A stretch of 64,000 nucleotides of DNA from the NCBI RefSeq assembly GCF_042434745.1, contig NZ_JBHLSS010000116.1, one strand, 5' to 3'. This document shows, piece by piece, positions 53,049 to 62,748 of the stretch. Source of the DNA: Azotobacter paspali (GTDB lineage Bacteria > Pseudomonadota > Gammaproteobacteria > Pseudomonadales > Pseudomonadaceae). Position 1 is the stretch's first letter. Each line of letters begins with the position of its first letter. Position numbers and translations under genes: made by a program. The notes under the pieces were generated by a model. That model worked only from the letters and a program-made list of their open reading frames with translations, did no database searches and was not told the origin of the DNA.

Positions 53049-55883
53049 TTAGAGGTTGGCGATACGCGCGCGCTGTTCGCCTAACTTGCTCAAGGCCTGT
53101 TCGGCCTCGTTCAGTCTGGTACGCTCCTTGGCGATCACCTCGGCCGGGGCCTTGTCGACGAAACTGGCGTTGTCCAGCTTGCCGCCGACACGCTTGACCT
53201 CGCCTTCCAGGCGCTGGATCTCCTTGTCCAGACGGGCCAGTTCGGCGTCCTTGTCGATCAGCCCGGCCATCGGCACCAGTACCTGCATCTCGCCGACCAG
53301 TGCGGTGGCGGCCAGCGGCGCTTCCTCGCCGGCCTCGAGCACACGGATGGATTCCAGCTTGGCCAGTTTCGTCAGCAGTGGCCGGTTTTCTTCGAGGCGC
53401 CGCCGGTCGCTGTTCGACGCGTTGTTCAGCGCCACGTCGATGCGCCTGGCCATGGAGATGTTCATTTCGCCGCGGATCTGCCGTACGCCGAGCATCAGCG
53501 CCTTGACCCACTCGATGTCCTCCTCGGCGGCCGCGTCGATGCGCGCCTCGTCGGCCAGCGGCCAGGGTTGCAGCATCAGGGTCGGGCCGGACTTGCCGGC
53601 CAGCGGCGCGAGACGCTGCCAGATTTCCTCGCTGATGAAGGGCATGAAGGGGTGCGCCAGGCGCAGGGCGGTTTCCAGTACCCGCACTAGGGTACGCCGG
53701 GTGCCGCGCTGGCGGGTTTCTGGTGCCGTCTCGTCCCAGAGCACCGGCTTGACCAGCTCCAGGTACCAGGCGCAGTACTGGTCCCAGATGAACTCGTAGA
53801 GCGCTTGGGCGGCGAGATCGAAGCGGAAGGCGTCGAGCTGGCGGGTCACTTCCTGCTCGGTGCGCTGCAGCGCCGAGACGATCCAGCGGTCCACCGAGGA
53901 CAGCTCGACGGGTTCGTCGGCGGCGCCGCAGTCTTTGCCCTCGGTGTTCTCGAAGACGAAGTTGGCGGCGTTCCACAGCTTGTTGCAGAAGTTGCGGTAG
54001 CCCTCGACCCGGCCCATGTCGAACTTGATGTCGCGGCCGGTGGAGGCCAGCGAGCAGAAGGTGAAACGCAGCGCGTCGGTGCCGTAGCTGGCGATGCCCT
54101 CGGGGAATTCGGCGCGGGTCTGCTTGGCGATCTTCTCGGCGAGCTTGGGTTGCATCATGCCGCTGGTGCGCTTGGCCACCAGGCTTTCCAGGTCGATGCC
54201 GTCGACGATATCCAGCGGGTCGAGCACGTTACCCTTGGATTTGGACATCTTGTGACCCTGGCTGTCGCGTACCAGGCCATGGACGTAGACAGTCTTGAAG
54301 GGGCTCTGCCCGGTCAGGTGTAGGGACAGCATGATCATCCGGGCGACCCAGAAGAAGATGATGTCGAAGCCGGTGACCAGCACGTCGGTAGGGTGGAAGG
54401 TCTTGAGGAACTCGGTCTGCTGTGGCCAGCCGAGGGTGGAGAAGGTCCACAGGCCGGAGCTGAACCAGGTGTCCAGCACGTCTTCGTCCTGGCGCAGCGG
54501 CTCGTTGTTGCGGATCGCGTACTTGCTGCGCACTTCCGCCTCGTCGCGGCCGACGTAGGCGTTGCCGGCCTCGTCGTACCAGGCCGGGATGCGGTGGCCC
54601 CACCAGAGCTGACGGCTGATGCACCAGTCCTGGATATCGCGCATCCAGGAGAAGTACATGTTCTCGTACTGCCTGGGTACGAACTGGATGGAGCCGTCCT
54701 CGACGGCGGCGATGGCCTTCTCGGCCAGCGGCTTGGTGGAGACATACCACTGATCGGTCAGCCAGGGTTCGATGATGGTCCCGGAACGGTCGCCGCGCGG
54801 CACCTTCAGCGCGTGGTCGTCGATCTTCTCGAGAAGGCCCATGCCCTCGAAATCGGCGACGATGGCCTTGCGCGCGTCGAAGCGGTCCATGCCGGCGTAG
54901 CCGTCCGGCAGGCTGGGGTCGACGCGGATGTTCGGCGTGCCATCGATGTCGAACACCTGGGCCTGGGCTAGGACGCCGGCGTTCCTGTCGAAGATGTTGA
55001 TCAGCGGCAAGTGGTGGCGCTTGCCGACCTCATAGTCGTTGAAGTCGTGGGCCGGGGTGATCTTCACGCAGCCGGTGCCGAATTCGCGGTCGACGTACTC
55101 GTCGGCGACGATCGGGATCAGGCGGTTGACCAGCGGCAGCAGTACGTGGCGGCCGATCAGGTCCCGGTAGCGCTCGTCTTCCGGGTGCACGGCGACGGCG
55201 GCGTCGCCCAGCATGGTTTCCGGGCGGGTAGTAGCGACCACCAGGTAGTCCTTGCCCTCGGCGGTGCGGGCGTCGTCGGCCAGCGGGTAGCGCAGGTGCC
55301 AGAGGTGGCCCTTTTCGTCATGGTTCTCCACTTCCAAGTCGGAGATCGCGGTGTGCAGCTTGGTGTCCCAGTTGACCAGGCGCTTGCCGCGGTAGATCAG
55401 GCCATCCTCGTGGAGGCGGACGAAGGCTTCCTTGACCGCTTCGGAAAGGCCCTCGTCCATGGTGAAGCGTTCCCGCGACCAGTCCACCGAGCTGCCGAGG
55501 CGGCGAATCTGCCGGGTGATGGTGCCGCCGGACTGTTCCTTCCATTCCCAGACCTTGTCGAGGAACTTCTCGCGGCCGAGCGCGTGGCGGTCGAGGCCCT
55601 GGGCCGCCAGTTGGCGCTCCACCACCATCTGAGTGGCGATGCCGGCGTGGTCGGTACCCGGTTGCCACAGGGTGTTGCGGCCCTGCATGCGGCGGAAGCG
55701 GATCAGCGCGTCCATGATCGCGTTGTTGAAGCCGTGGCCCATGTGCAGGCTGCCGGTGACGTTCGGCGGCGGGATCATGATGGTGTAGGGTTCGCCGCTG
55801 CCCTGCGGGGCGAAGTAGTTCTTCGACTCCCATTCGGCGTACCAACGGGATTCAATGGCGTGCGGCTGGTAGGTCTTGTCCAT
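53049..55883 (-). CDS. valS: Valyl-tRNA synthetase
   Basis: A 944-residue class I tRNA synthetase that charges tRNA-Val. The HIGH motif is LHMGHGF within PPNVTGSLHMGHGF, and KMSKS is in GHKMSKSKGNVLD. The editing domain (about 200-340) includes TTRPETMLGDAAVAVHP, and the C-terminal coiled coil (LARLDKEIQRLEGEVKRVGG) is typical of ValRS. Full length. It ends the pepA-holC-valS transcript unit and has its own terminator. Confidence 0.98.
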   Translation of the reverse strand: MDKTYQPHAIESRWYAEWESKNYFAPQGSGEPYTIMIPPPNVTGSLHMGHGFNNAIMDALIRFRRMQGRNTLWQPGTDHAGIATQMVVERQLAAQGLDRHALGREKFLDKVWEWKEQSGGTITRQIRRLGSSVDWSRERFTMDEGLSEAVKEAFVRLHEDGLIYRGKRLVNWDTKLHTAISDLEVENHDEKGHLWHLRYPLADDARTAEGKDYLVVATTRPETMLGDAAVAVHPEDERYRDLIGRHVLLPLVNRLIPIVADEYVDREFGTGCVKITPAHDFNDYEVGKRHHLPLINIFDRNAGVLAQAQVFDIDGTPNIRVDPSLPDGYAGMDRFDARKAIVADFEGMGLLEKIDDHALKVPRGDRSGTIIEPWLTDQWYVSTKPLAEKAIAAVEDGSIQFVPRQYENMYFSWMRDIQDWCISRQLWWGHRIPAWYDEAGNAYVGRDEAEVRSKYAIRNNEPLRQDEDVLDTWFSSGLWTFSTLGWPQQTEFLKTFHPTDVLVTGFDIIFFWVARMIMLSLHLTGQSPFKTVYVHGLVRDSQGHKMSKSKGNVLDPLDIVDGIDLESLVAKRTSGMMQPKLAEKIAKQTRAEFPEGIASYGTDALRFTFCSLASTGRDIKFDMGRVEGYRNFCNKLWNAANFVFENTEGKDCGAADEPVELSSVDRWIVSALQRTEQEVTRQLDAFRFDLAAQALYEFIWDQYCAWYLELVKPVLWDETAPETRQRGTRRTLVRVLETALRLAHPFMPFISEEIWQRLAPLAGKSGPTLMLQPWPLADEARIDAAAEEDIEWVKALMLGVRQIRGEMNISMARRIDVALNNASNSDRRRLEENRPLLTKLAKLESIRVLEAGEEAPLAATALVGEMQVLVPMAGLIDKDAELARLDKEIQRLEGEVKRVGGKLDNASFVDKAPAEVIAKERTRLNEAEQALSKLGEQRARIANL

Positions 55884-55937
55884 GCGGAGGAAACCCTTGT
55901 AAGACGGCTAATCTGGGAAAGACCGGGGAGTATAAAT

Positions 55938-55993
55938 GTAAATACTTGTTCATGGTTTCATGTATTTACGGCGAGCTGGGTTTCTGTAAATAC
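55938..55993 (-). promoter_or_regulatory. Three GTAAATAC repeats at 24-base spacing upstream of valS
   Basis: GTAAATAC at 55938-55945, its reverse complement at 55962-55969, and GTAAATAC again at 55986-55993 are spaced exactly 24 bases apart in alternating orientation within the 145-base valS upstream gap. The first two can pair as a hairpin in RNA. This could be an operator array (two or more helical turns apart) or a leader structure controlling valS. No known regulator matches from memory. Confidence 0.5.
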
Positions 55994-56027
55994 AGGAATA
56001 CAGGCGAGTGGCAGCAAGGCCTGCGTG

Positions 56028-56372
56028 CTACGGCTTGCGGGTGACGAGCAGGAGGCTCAGGCGGGCTTCGAGGCGGCGTTTCAGCTCGGCTTCGATCTGC
56101 GGCACGAAATCGTCGACGACCTCTTGCAGGATCGACTGGGCCTCGGCACGCAAGTTCCGCTCCAGACGCGGCGGCAGGGCGGCCGGAAGCAGCTCGGCTT
56201 CATCTTCCGCTTCTTCATCGCCGGGAACGATCTCCGAGAGCAGCGGGATGTCGTCGGCGTCGAGGGCTTCGGTGAGCAGGGGTGGCAGCGAGTCTTCGTC
56301 CAGCAGGTCGCGGATCGATTGCAAATCGCTCAATAGGTGGTTGGTGTCCGGTTTTGGCTTCAGACTATCCAT
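56028..56372 (-). CDS. Hypothetical acidic protein between holC and valS
   Basis: A 114-residue, strongly acidic N-terminal region (LSDLQSIRDLLDEDSLPPLL, DEEAEDEAELLP) followed by a basic amphipathic helix (LQEVVDDFVPQIEAELKRRL). It is a gene conserved in this position in pseudomonads as far as I recall. Start ATG at 56372, 6 bases after the holC stop. Its place suggests a DNA polymerase III chi-associated or regulatory role, but no function is known to me. Confidence 0.75.
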   Translation of the reverse strand: MDSLKPKPDTNHLLSDLQSIRDLLDEDSLPPLLTEALDADDIPLLSEIVPGDEEAEDEAELLPAALPPRLERNLRAEAQSILQEVVDDFVPQIEAELKRRLEARLSLLLVTRKP

Positions 56373-56378
56373 GGCGTG

Positions 56379-56807
56379 TCAGATGCGTGACAGACGATGA
56401 TCCTGTAAAGCATAGCCACGCTCGCGGTAGAAGCGGTAGCTGGCGCGCGTGGCTTGACGTATGACCGGTTCGCTCACCACCAGTTCGGCGATTCGCTCGA
56501 AACGTGCGCAGAAGGACGGCACGCTCAGGGCCAGGTTGATCAGCAGGTCGCGATGGCTGCCGGGGGCGTCGCCTAGGCCCAGGGCGATCGGTGCATCGGC
56601 GTCCTCCTCGAACAGGCCGTGGGGGAGGAAGGCCTCGCTCTTGAAGCTCCATAGCCGGGCGTCCAGCGTTTCGCGTTGGGGCGCGTCCTGACAGTGCAGG
56701 TAGATGCGGCGCCCCAGGCGCCAAGCCTTTTCCGTCAGCTTGCAGGCGAAATCCAGGCGTGCCGCCGGGTCCGCGGAGGGCAGAATATAGAAGTCGACCT
56801 GGGGCAT
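56379..56807 (-). CDS. holC: HolC, DNA polymerase III chi subunit
   Basis: A 142-residue clamp-loader accessory protein that links polymerase III to SSB. MPQVDFYILP, CKLTEKAWRLGRRIYLHC and FLPHGLF are chi signatures. It lies between pepA and the acidic hypothetical gene, the widely conserved pepA-holC-valS order. Length is normal. Confidence 0.95.
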   Translation of the reverse strand: MPQVDFYILPSADPAARLDFACKLTEKAWRLGRRIYLHCQDAPQRETLDARLWSFKSEAFLPHGLFEEDADAPIALGLGDAPGSHRDLLINLALSVPSFCARFERIAELVVSEPVIRQATRASYRFYRERGYALQDHRLSRI

Positions 56808-56822
56808 GGAGTCCTCGGCGGC

Positions 56823-56847
56823 GCGGGAGCGGGTCGGCCGCTCCCGC
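56823..56847 (-). terminator. Hairpin between pepA and holC
   Basis: GCGGGAGCG (56823-56831) pairs with CGCTCCCGC (56839-56847) over a 7-base loop, 6 bases after the pepA stop. No U-tract; probably partial termination or mRNA processing within the operon. Confidence 0.35.
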
Positions 56848-56853
56848 CGTGGC

Positions 56854-58344
56854 TCAGGGGGTGCTGCGGTCCAGCAGGAACTGGGTCAACAGCGGTACCG
56901 GGCGGCCGGTGGCGCCCTTTTCCTTGCCGCCGCTGATCCAGGCCGTGCCGGCGATGTCCAGGTGCGCCCAGTGGTAGTTCTTGGCGAAGCGCGAGAGGAA
57001 GCAGGCGGCGGTGATGGTGCCGGCCTTTGGGCCGCCGATGTTGGCCATGTCGGCGAACGGGCTGTCGAGCTGCTCCTGGTATTCCTCGAACAGCGGCAAC
57101 TGCCAGGCGCGGTCGGCGGCATGTTCGCCGGCCTCGAGGACTTGGCGGATCAGGCCGTCGTCGTTGCCCATCAGGCCCGAGGCCTGGGTGCCCAGGGCGG
57201 TGATGCAGGCGCCGGTGAGGGTGGCGATGTCGATCACCGCCTGCGGTTTGAAGCGTTCGGCGTAGGTGAGGGTGTCGCACAGCACCAGACGGCCTTCGGC
57301 GTCGGTGTTGAGGATCTCCACGGTCTGTCCGCTCATGCTGGTGACGATGTCGCCGGGGCGGGTGGCGCCGCCGCTGGGCATGTTCTCGGCACAGGCCAGG
57401 AGGCCCACGACGTTGATCGGCAGCGCCAGTTCGAGTAGGGCGCGGAAGGTGCCGAGCACGCTGGCGGCGCCGCACATGTCGTACTTCATCTCGTCCATGC
57501 CCGAGCCCGGCTTGAGGCTGATGCCGCCGCTATCGAAGGTGATGCCCTTGCCGACCAGCACGAAGGGTTGCTCGTCCTTCTTGCCGCCCTGGTAGTCGAG
57601 CACGATCAGCCGTGGCGGCTGGTCGCTGCCCTGGGCCACGGCGAGGAAGGCGCCCATGCCGAGCTCCTTGAGTTTTTTCTCGTCGAGGACTTCGACCTTC
57701 AAAGTGTCGTAGGCCTTGGCCAGCGCTTTGGCCTCGTTGACCAGGGAGGTCGGATTGCAGAGGTTCGGCGGCAGGTTACCGAGGTCGCGGGTCAGGGCCG
57801 TGCCGTTGACGATCGCCTGGGCATGGCTGGCGGCGCGCTCCACCTCGGCCTGACTGGCCTTGTCGCAGAGCAGGACGAGCTTCTTCAGAGCCGGCGCGGT
57901 GGCCTTCTCGCTCTTAAAGCGATCGAACGCATAGGTAGCGTCGAGCAGGGTCTCGGCCAGCAGGCGGGTCTTGCCATAGGTGTCACGTCCCTTGACCTGG
58001 AGTTCGCCCAGGGTCAGGGCGGCATCGCTGCCGCCCAGGCCCTTCAGCGCGCCGTAAGCCGCGGCGGCGATCTTGCGGAACTGGCGGTCGCTCAACTCGC
58101 CCTCCTTGCCGGCGCCGACCAGCAGCACGCGTTCCGCCTTGAGGTTCGGCACCGCGTACAGCAGCAGGGTCTGTCCGACCTTGCCGACAAGGTCGCCGCG
58201 CTTGAGAACGGCCGACAGGGCGCCGTCGGCGGCCTGGTCGATGGCCTTGGCGGTGGCGCCCAGTTTGCGGCCTTCGCCGACGGCAACCACCAGCGTTGCA
58301 GTTTTCAGGGTTTGCGGGCTGGTACTTTTGACAACGAGTTGCAT
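56854..58344 (-). CDS. pepA: Leucine aminopeptidase PepA
   Basis: A 496-residue M17 zinc/manganese aminopeptidase, normally hexameric. Metal ligands and catalytic residues lie in GKGITFDSGGISLKPG, MKYDMCGAASVLG and NTDAEGRLVLCDTLTYAE, the family signature. The start MQLVVKST at 58344 gives the usual length. Apart from peptide turnover, PepA binds DNA in E. coli (Xer recombination, carAB control), and the P. aeruginosa homologue PhpA was described as a suppressor of an algB phenotype. It diverges from lptFG. Confidence 0.97.
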   Translation of the reverse strand: MQLVVKSTSPQTLKTATLVVAVGEGRKLGATAKAIDQAADGALSAVLKRGDLVGKVGQTLLLYAVPNLKAERVLLVGAGKEGELSDRQFRKIAAAAYGALKGLGGSDAALTLGELQVKGRDTYGKTRLLAETLLDATYAFDRFKSEKATAPALKKLVLLCDKASQAEVERAASHAQAIVNGTALTRDLGNLPPNLCNPTSLVNEAKALAKAYDTLKVEVLDEKKLKELGMGAFLAVAQGSDQPPRLIVLDYQGGKKDEQPFVLVGKGITFDSGGISLKPGSGMDEMKYDMCGAASVLGTFRALLELALPINVVGLLACAENMPSGGATRPGDIVTSMSGQTVEILNTDAEGRLVLCDTLTYAERFKPQAVIDIATLTGACITALGTQASGLMGNDDGLIRQVLEAGEHAADRAWQLPLFEEYQEQLDSPFADMANIGGPKAGTITAACFLSRFAKNYHWAHLDIAGTAWISGGKEKGATGRPVPLLTQFLLDRSTP

Positions 58345-58614
58345 GGCGTGATGTCCCCAAGACAAATGGGTCTGGTTTGCAGGATAATGCCGTTCTTTTT
58401 TGTGGCGCGTTGCAGGCCGCTGGGAATGCTGCGTTCGGCCATCGGTGCGGGATCGGGTTGGCGCCCTTTCACGTCAGGGACACTGCACAGCCTTGCCTGG
58501 TCCTGCCCCGTTCGGCCGCGTGGCTTCTTCGACGGCCCGTGGGGCGGTGGGTCGGCAACGAGGCGGCTAGTTTGAGCACAGCCGCCTAAGCCTGACAACC
58601 CTGGAGTGTCCGGT

Positions 58615-59736
58615 TTGATCATTCCTCGCTATCTCTCCCGTGAACTGCTGATGACGCTGGGCGCGGTCAGTGCCGTGCTGCTGGCGATCATCATGAGCGG
58701 CCGCTTCATCAAATATCTGGCGCAGGCCGCTCAAGGCCTGCTCGATCCCGGCGTACTGCTGCAGATCATGCTCTACCGGGTGCCCAGCTTCCTCGAGCTG
58801 ATCCTGCCGCTGGGGCTGTTTCTCGGTATTCTGCTGGCCTACGGCCGGTTGTATCTGGACAGCGAGATGACCGTGCTGGCGGCGACCGGCATGAGCCCGC
58901 AGCGCCTGGCCGTCTATACCCTGGTACCGGCTATTCCGGTCGCCGCGCTGGTGGCCTGGATGAGCCTGGGGCTGGCGCCCCAGGGGATACGCCTGGTCGA
59001 GCAACTGCTCAACGAGCAGAAAGCTCTGACCGAGTTCGATACCCTGGTGCCGGGCCGCTTCCAGACCATGAAGGACGGTTCCCGGGTGACCTATGTCGAG
59101 GACCTGACGAATGATCGCACCGAGCTTTCCCGCGTGTTCATCAGCGAGAAGCGGATGTCCCGCGACGGTGGGAAGGAGCGTGGCATCGCTGTACTGGTGG
59201 CGGAGGGTGGGCGTCAGGAAATACAGGCGGACGGCAGTCGTTACCTGATCCTGCAGAACGGCTACCGCTACGATGGCAACCCTGGCGAAGCCGACTATCG
59301 GGTGATCCGCTACGACACCTATGGGGTGCTGCTGGCCAGGCCGGTGGTGAGCAGCGAGATCAACGAGCGCGAGGCGATTCCCACCAGTGAGTTGATCGGC
59401 AGCGACCAGCCGCGTCATCAGGCCGAGCTGCAATGGCGCCTTTCCCTGCCCCTGCTGGTGTTCGTGGTCGCCGTGTTGGCGGTGCCGCTGGCCAAGGTCA
59501 ATCCCCGCCAGGGCCGCTTTCTCAAGCTGCTTCCGGCGATTCTTCTCTACATGGCCTATCTGGCCACGCTGATCGCCGTGCGCGGCGAACTGGACAAAGG
59601 CAAGATCCCGATGCTGATAGGCCTCTGGTGGGTTCATGGAGTTTTCCTGCTGATCGCTCTGGGGCTGCTGTTCTGGGAGCCCCTGCATCTGCAATTGGCG
59701 CGTCGGCGTGCCGAGCGGAGTCTGAATCATGGGTAA
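58615..59736 (+). CDS. lptF: LptF, LPS export permease
   Basis: A 373-residue inner-membrane permease of the LptB2FGC complex, with six membrane helices and a large periplasmic beta-jellyroll (about 130-270). IIPRYLSRELL at the start and GLFLGILLAYGRLYLDSEMTVLAATGMS are typical. The TTG at 58615 is preferred because GGAG lies seven bases before it; a GTG at 58606 lacks a site. It overlaps lptG by 8 bases. Confidence 0.95.
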   Translation: MIIPRYLSRELLMTLGAVSAVLLAIIMSGRFIKYLAQAAQGLLDPGVLLQIMLYRVPSFLELILPLGLFLGILLAYGRLYLDSEMTVLAATGMSPQRLAVYTLVPAIPVAALVAWMSLGLAPQGIRLVEQLLNEQKALTEFDTLVPGRFQTMKDGSRVTYVEDLTNDRTELSRVFISEKRMSRDGGKERGIAVLVAEGGRQEIQADGSRYLILQNGYRYDGNPGEADYRVIRYDTYGVLLARPVVSSEINEREAIPTSELIGSDQPRHQAELQWRLSLPLLVFVVAVLAVPLAKVNPRQGRFLKLLPAILLYMAYLATLIAVRGELDKGKIPMLIGLWWVHGVFLLIALGLLFWEPLHLQLARRRAERSLNHG

Positions 59737-60790
59737 GCTGGACAGATACATCGGCGCCAGCGTGTCTCTCTCCATCCTGGCGGTGCTCGGGGTGCTCGTT
59801 GGCCTGGCCCTGCTGTTCTCCTTCGTCGACGAACTGGGCGATGTCCAAGGCGATTACGATCTGGCCGCCGCGGCCTGGTACGTTTTTCTGACCGTGCCGC
59901 AGCGAACCTATGAAATGCTGCCGATGGGGGCGCTGATCGGTTGCCTGATCGGCCTCGGCAGCCTGGCCAGCAGTAGCGAACTCACGGTCATACGGGCTTC
60001 CGGGATATCCCTCGGCCGTATCGTCTGGGCGGTGATGAAGCCCATGCTGGTGCTGATGGTGCTCGGCGGTCTGCTCGGCGAATACCTAGCGCCCTGGGCG
60101 GAGAACAAGGCCGAAGCGCACCGTTCCCTGGCACAGGGCGGCGGCGAGGCGCAGACCTCCAAACATGGTCTCTGGCACCGCCAGGGCAACGAATTCGTGC
60201 ATATCAACGCGGTGCAGCCGGGTGGCGTGCTGTACGGGGTGACGCGCTACCGCTTCGACGATCAGCGCCACATGCTGTGGTCCAGCTTTGCCCGGAAGGC
60301 GGAGTTCCGGGCGGGAAACTGGCAACTGGAGGACGTGACGACCACCCGTTTCCTCGAGCGCAGTACCGAGGTCGCCAAGGCCGCGACGGAACAGTGGGAT
60401 ATCTTGCTGAGTCCGCAACTGCTGGGAACGGTGGTCATGGACCCGGAAGCTTTGTCGGTCACCGGGCTCTGGCACTACATCCATTATCTGGCCGAGCAGG
60501 AGCTGAACAACGCGCGCTACTGGCTGGCCTTCTGGGGTAAGGTACTGCAGCCTCTGGTGACCGCGGCGCTGGTGCTGATGGCGATTTCTTTCATCTTCGG
60601 CCCGCTGCGTTCGGTCACCCTCGGACAGCGGCTTTTCACGGGGGTGCTGGCCGGCTTCGTCTTCCGCATGTTCCAGGACCTGCTCGGTCCTTCGAGCCAG
60701 GTGTTCGGCTTCTCTCCCCTGCTGGCAGTCCTCCTGCCCGCCGGGCTTTGCGCCCTGCTGGGGGGGTATCTGCTGCGACGGGCGGGGTAG
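59729..60790 (+). CDS. lptG: LptG, LPS export permease
   Basis: A 353-residue partner of LptF, again with six membrane helices and a periplasmic jellyroll. MGKLDRYIGASV, SSELTVIRASGIS and the coupling-helix region are family-typical, as are the last helices (FGPLRSVTLGQRLF, GFVFRMFQDLLGPSSQVF). The ATG overlaps the lptF end, and the gene order is the standard lptFG. Confidence 0.96.
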   Translation: MGKLDRYIGASVSLSILAVLGVLVGLALLFSFVDELGDVQGDYDLAAAAWYVFLTVPQRTYEMLPMGALIGCLIGLGSLASSSELTVIRASGISLGRIVWAVMKPMLVLMVLGGLLGEYLAPWAENKAEAHRSLAQGGGEAQTSKHGLWHRQGNEFVHINAVQPGGVLYGVTRYRFDDQRHMLWSSFARKAEFRAGNWQLEDVTTTRFLERSTEVAKAATEQWDILLSPQLLGTVVMDPEALSVTGLWHYIHYLAEQELNNARYWLAFWGKVLQPLVTAALVLMAISFIFGPLRSVTLGQRLFTGVLAGFVFRMFQDLLGPSSQVFGFSPLLAVLLPAGLCALLGGYLLRRAG

Positions 60791-60838
60791 GGGCTTTCCC
60801 CGTGCCGTCATGGCGCGCGGAGGAAGGCCGGGCGAGCG

Positions 60839-61333
60839 CTACTTCTTGTGGATGTTCTTCGGCAGTTGGACCACCTGGCTGCTGGAGTACATGTCTTGCC
60901 AGGTGCGTCCTCGTTTGTCCCAGAGCATCCAGAAATGGCCCAGGCCGAAGCACAGCCAGGAGGCGATGGCGACCAGAAAACGCAGCAGGGCCTGCCAGAG
61001 GTCGATTGCGGTGCCGTCGCTGTTCTGGACGCGCAGGCCCCAGACTTGCATGCCGAGGGTCTGGCCTTTGTATGTCCAGAATTTCGCGAAAAAGCCGAAC
61101 AGGCAGAAGAACAATACAGTGGAGAGCAACGGGTCGCCATCCAATGCGCCGGCATCGGACAGTTGTCTGAGGCGCTCGCTACCGAGGATAGCCATCTGGA
61201 CCAGCTTGTAGATGAAGGTGACGACGATCAGCAGGGCCATACAGAGCAGGACGTCATAGAACGTCGCCGCCAGGCGGCGGGGCAGCCCCGCGGCAGGAAA
61301 ATCACCTCGGGGGGTCAGAGCGGGCTTGAGCAT
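60839..61333 (-). CDS. RDD family membrane protein
   Basis: A 164-residue inner-membrane protein with two to three helices. The N-terminal GLPRRLAATFYDVLLCMALL holds the family Arg and Asp residues, and KGQTLGMQVWGLRV is the second RDD block. The ATG at 61333 is chosen as the family start; its Shine-Dalgarno is weak. RDD proteins are small transporters or membrane regulators of unknown substrate. It converges with lptG. Confidence 0.9.
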   Translation of the reverse strand: MLKPALTPRGDFPAAGLPRRLAATFYDVLLCMALLIVVTFIYKLVQMAILGSERLRQLSDAGALDGDPLLSTVLFFCLFGFFAKFWTYKGQTLGMQVWGLRVQNSDGTAIDLWQALLRFLVAIASWLCFGLGHFWMLWDKRGRTWQDMYSSSQVVQLPKNIHKK

Positions 61334-61383
61334 GGCGGACTCGCGGTTAGGCAAAAGCCGGCATTCTACGGAATCCGGGCATG

Positions 61384-61417
61384 AAAAAGCCCTCGATGCC
61401 GTCATCGAGGGCTTTTT
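61384..61417. terminator. Bidirectional intrinsic terminator
   Basis: AAAAAGCCCTCGATG (61384-61398) and CATCGAGGGCTTTTT (61403-61417) form a perfect 15-bp stem with a 4-base loop and A/T tracts on both sides. It ends the cold-shock transcript (stop at 61431) on the minus strand; it could also stop plus-strand transcription. Confidence 0.95.
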
Positions 61418-61430
61418 GTCGAGCCGGCGA

Positions 61431-61643
61431 TCAGCCCAGGATCTGAACCTTGTCAGCCTGCATGCCCTTCTGGCCCTGCACTGCTTCGAAGCTGACTTTC
61501 TGGCCTTCCTTCAGGCTCTTGAAGCCGGTACCTTCGATCGCACGGAAGTGAACGAACAGATCCGGACCGCTCTCGGGGGTGATGAAACCAAAGCCTTTCT
61601 CGTCGTTGAACCACTTGACGGTGCCGGTTTGACGATTCGACAT
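61431..61643 (-). CDS. Cold-shock domain protein
   Basis: A 70-residue CSD protein. RNP1 is KGFGFI and RNP2 is DLFVHF, in TGTVKWFNDEKGFGFITPE and GPDLFVHFRAI. It binds single-stranded RNA/DNA and acts as an RNA chaperone. It resembles Pseudomonas CapB/CspD-type proteins. A long AT-rich leader region lies upstream, as usual for csp genes, and a strong terminator lies downstream. Confidence 0.96.
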   Translation of the reverse strand: MSNRQTGTVKWFNDEKGFGFITPESGPDLFVHFRAIEGTGFKSLKEGQKVSFEAVQGQKGMQADKVQILG

Positions 61644-62748
61644 GTCTTATTTCCTTGAAACTGGAGTTGATGGCAGTCTCTGTGACAACAGAGAGCTAGA
61701 ACTGGTTGCAGAGAGTAAGAGAAGTCGAGCGGGATGTAGCGGACCTGTAGGACCTACTGCCACCAAGTCAAGATTCAACAGCGACCCACGCAAACACAGT
61801 TTAGATACTGTACGCCAAGTCCGCGGAAAAAGCCAAGCCCTGTAGCGGAAGGTTTTCATGGCCGGCTCGTTGCCTGAAACTTGTGGCTATTTTTGATGAA
61901 AAATCACGTTTTTATGAGAAATATCCATTTCCGTACAGGGATGTTGCGGCTTTTGCGCCGGGCGCGAAGCAGGGGAGGTCGACAGGCGAGCGGATGTCCA
62001 GCCGGCGCTTCGCCGAGCCTTGGACAGGCGTTGCCGACTCGTTTTGTTTCTATTGATTGCAGGATGATTGCAATGCGGCGCACTGTTCACGGGATCGGGG
62101 CGGCGAAGGTTTTCACGGCTCTTGAGCGAAGCGGGACAGGCGGGGTTTTCCCCTTGTTCCGCATTATGTGGGGGCAAGAAATTCGACTGGTTGCGGCATG
62201 ATAATGCTTGAAGACAATAGGTATGGATCTTATTTTTCTTTGGCTTTTCGAAGGGATTTCATTCTTCGAATAATCTTCCATTCTATATATTCGCATTGAA
62301 ATAACCCCATCCGATAAGCTTTGGCTTGACCCTGATGATCATGGGATCTTTGCTTGTATCGACGGCGGATGAAAATTACAGGCATTGTTCGGAAGTCGAA
62401 TATGGCAGGGCTTCCGACGAGCGCTGGGTCGGGTGGCGCCAGGCAAGAAGGGGATTGTGGGCACATTCATGTGTCTTCCCGTGGCAGTGGGCGCTCATCC
62501 GATCATCGCTGTTACTGCAGGGACGCATATCCGTGACCGTTTCGCTTTCGTCGGGCGTGGCTACCGGATGTGGATGTGCTGGCGATGCGGAGAAGGGTTC
62601 TGCCGTGACCTCTCGCCGGTCGGGAGGACAGCGGGCCGGCTCCTCGCACCGGTTTCGCTTTTTACTTATGACTGCCTGAGGAGCGACGCCGGTTGTTGTG
62701 GTGCGTCGTGTGTTTCTTGAGTTCTTCTCCTGTGGGAGGGGTATTCCT
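61644..62748. other. Cold-shock leader and gene-poor gap
   Basis: About 1.1 kb without a supported gene. The part next to the cold-shock gene (to about 61860) is AT-richer and probably its leader and promoter. The rest has mixed composition and only short frames without ribosome-binding sites; I see no RNA gene or repeat. Confidence 0.5.
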
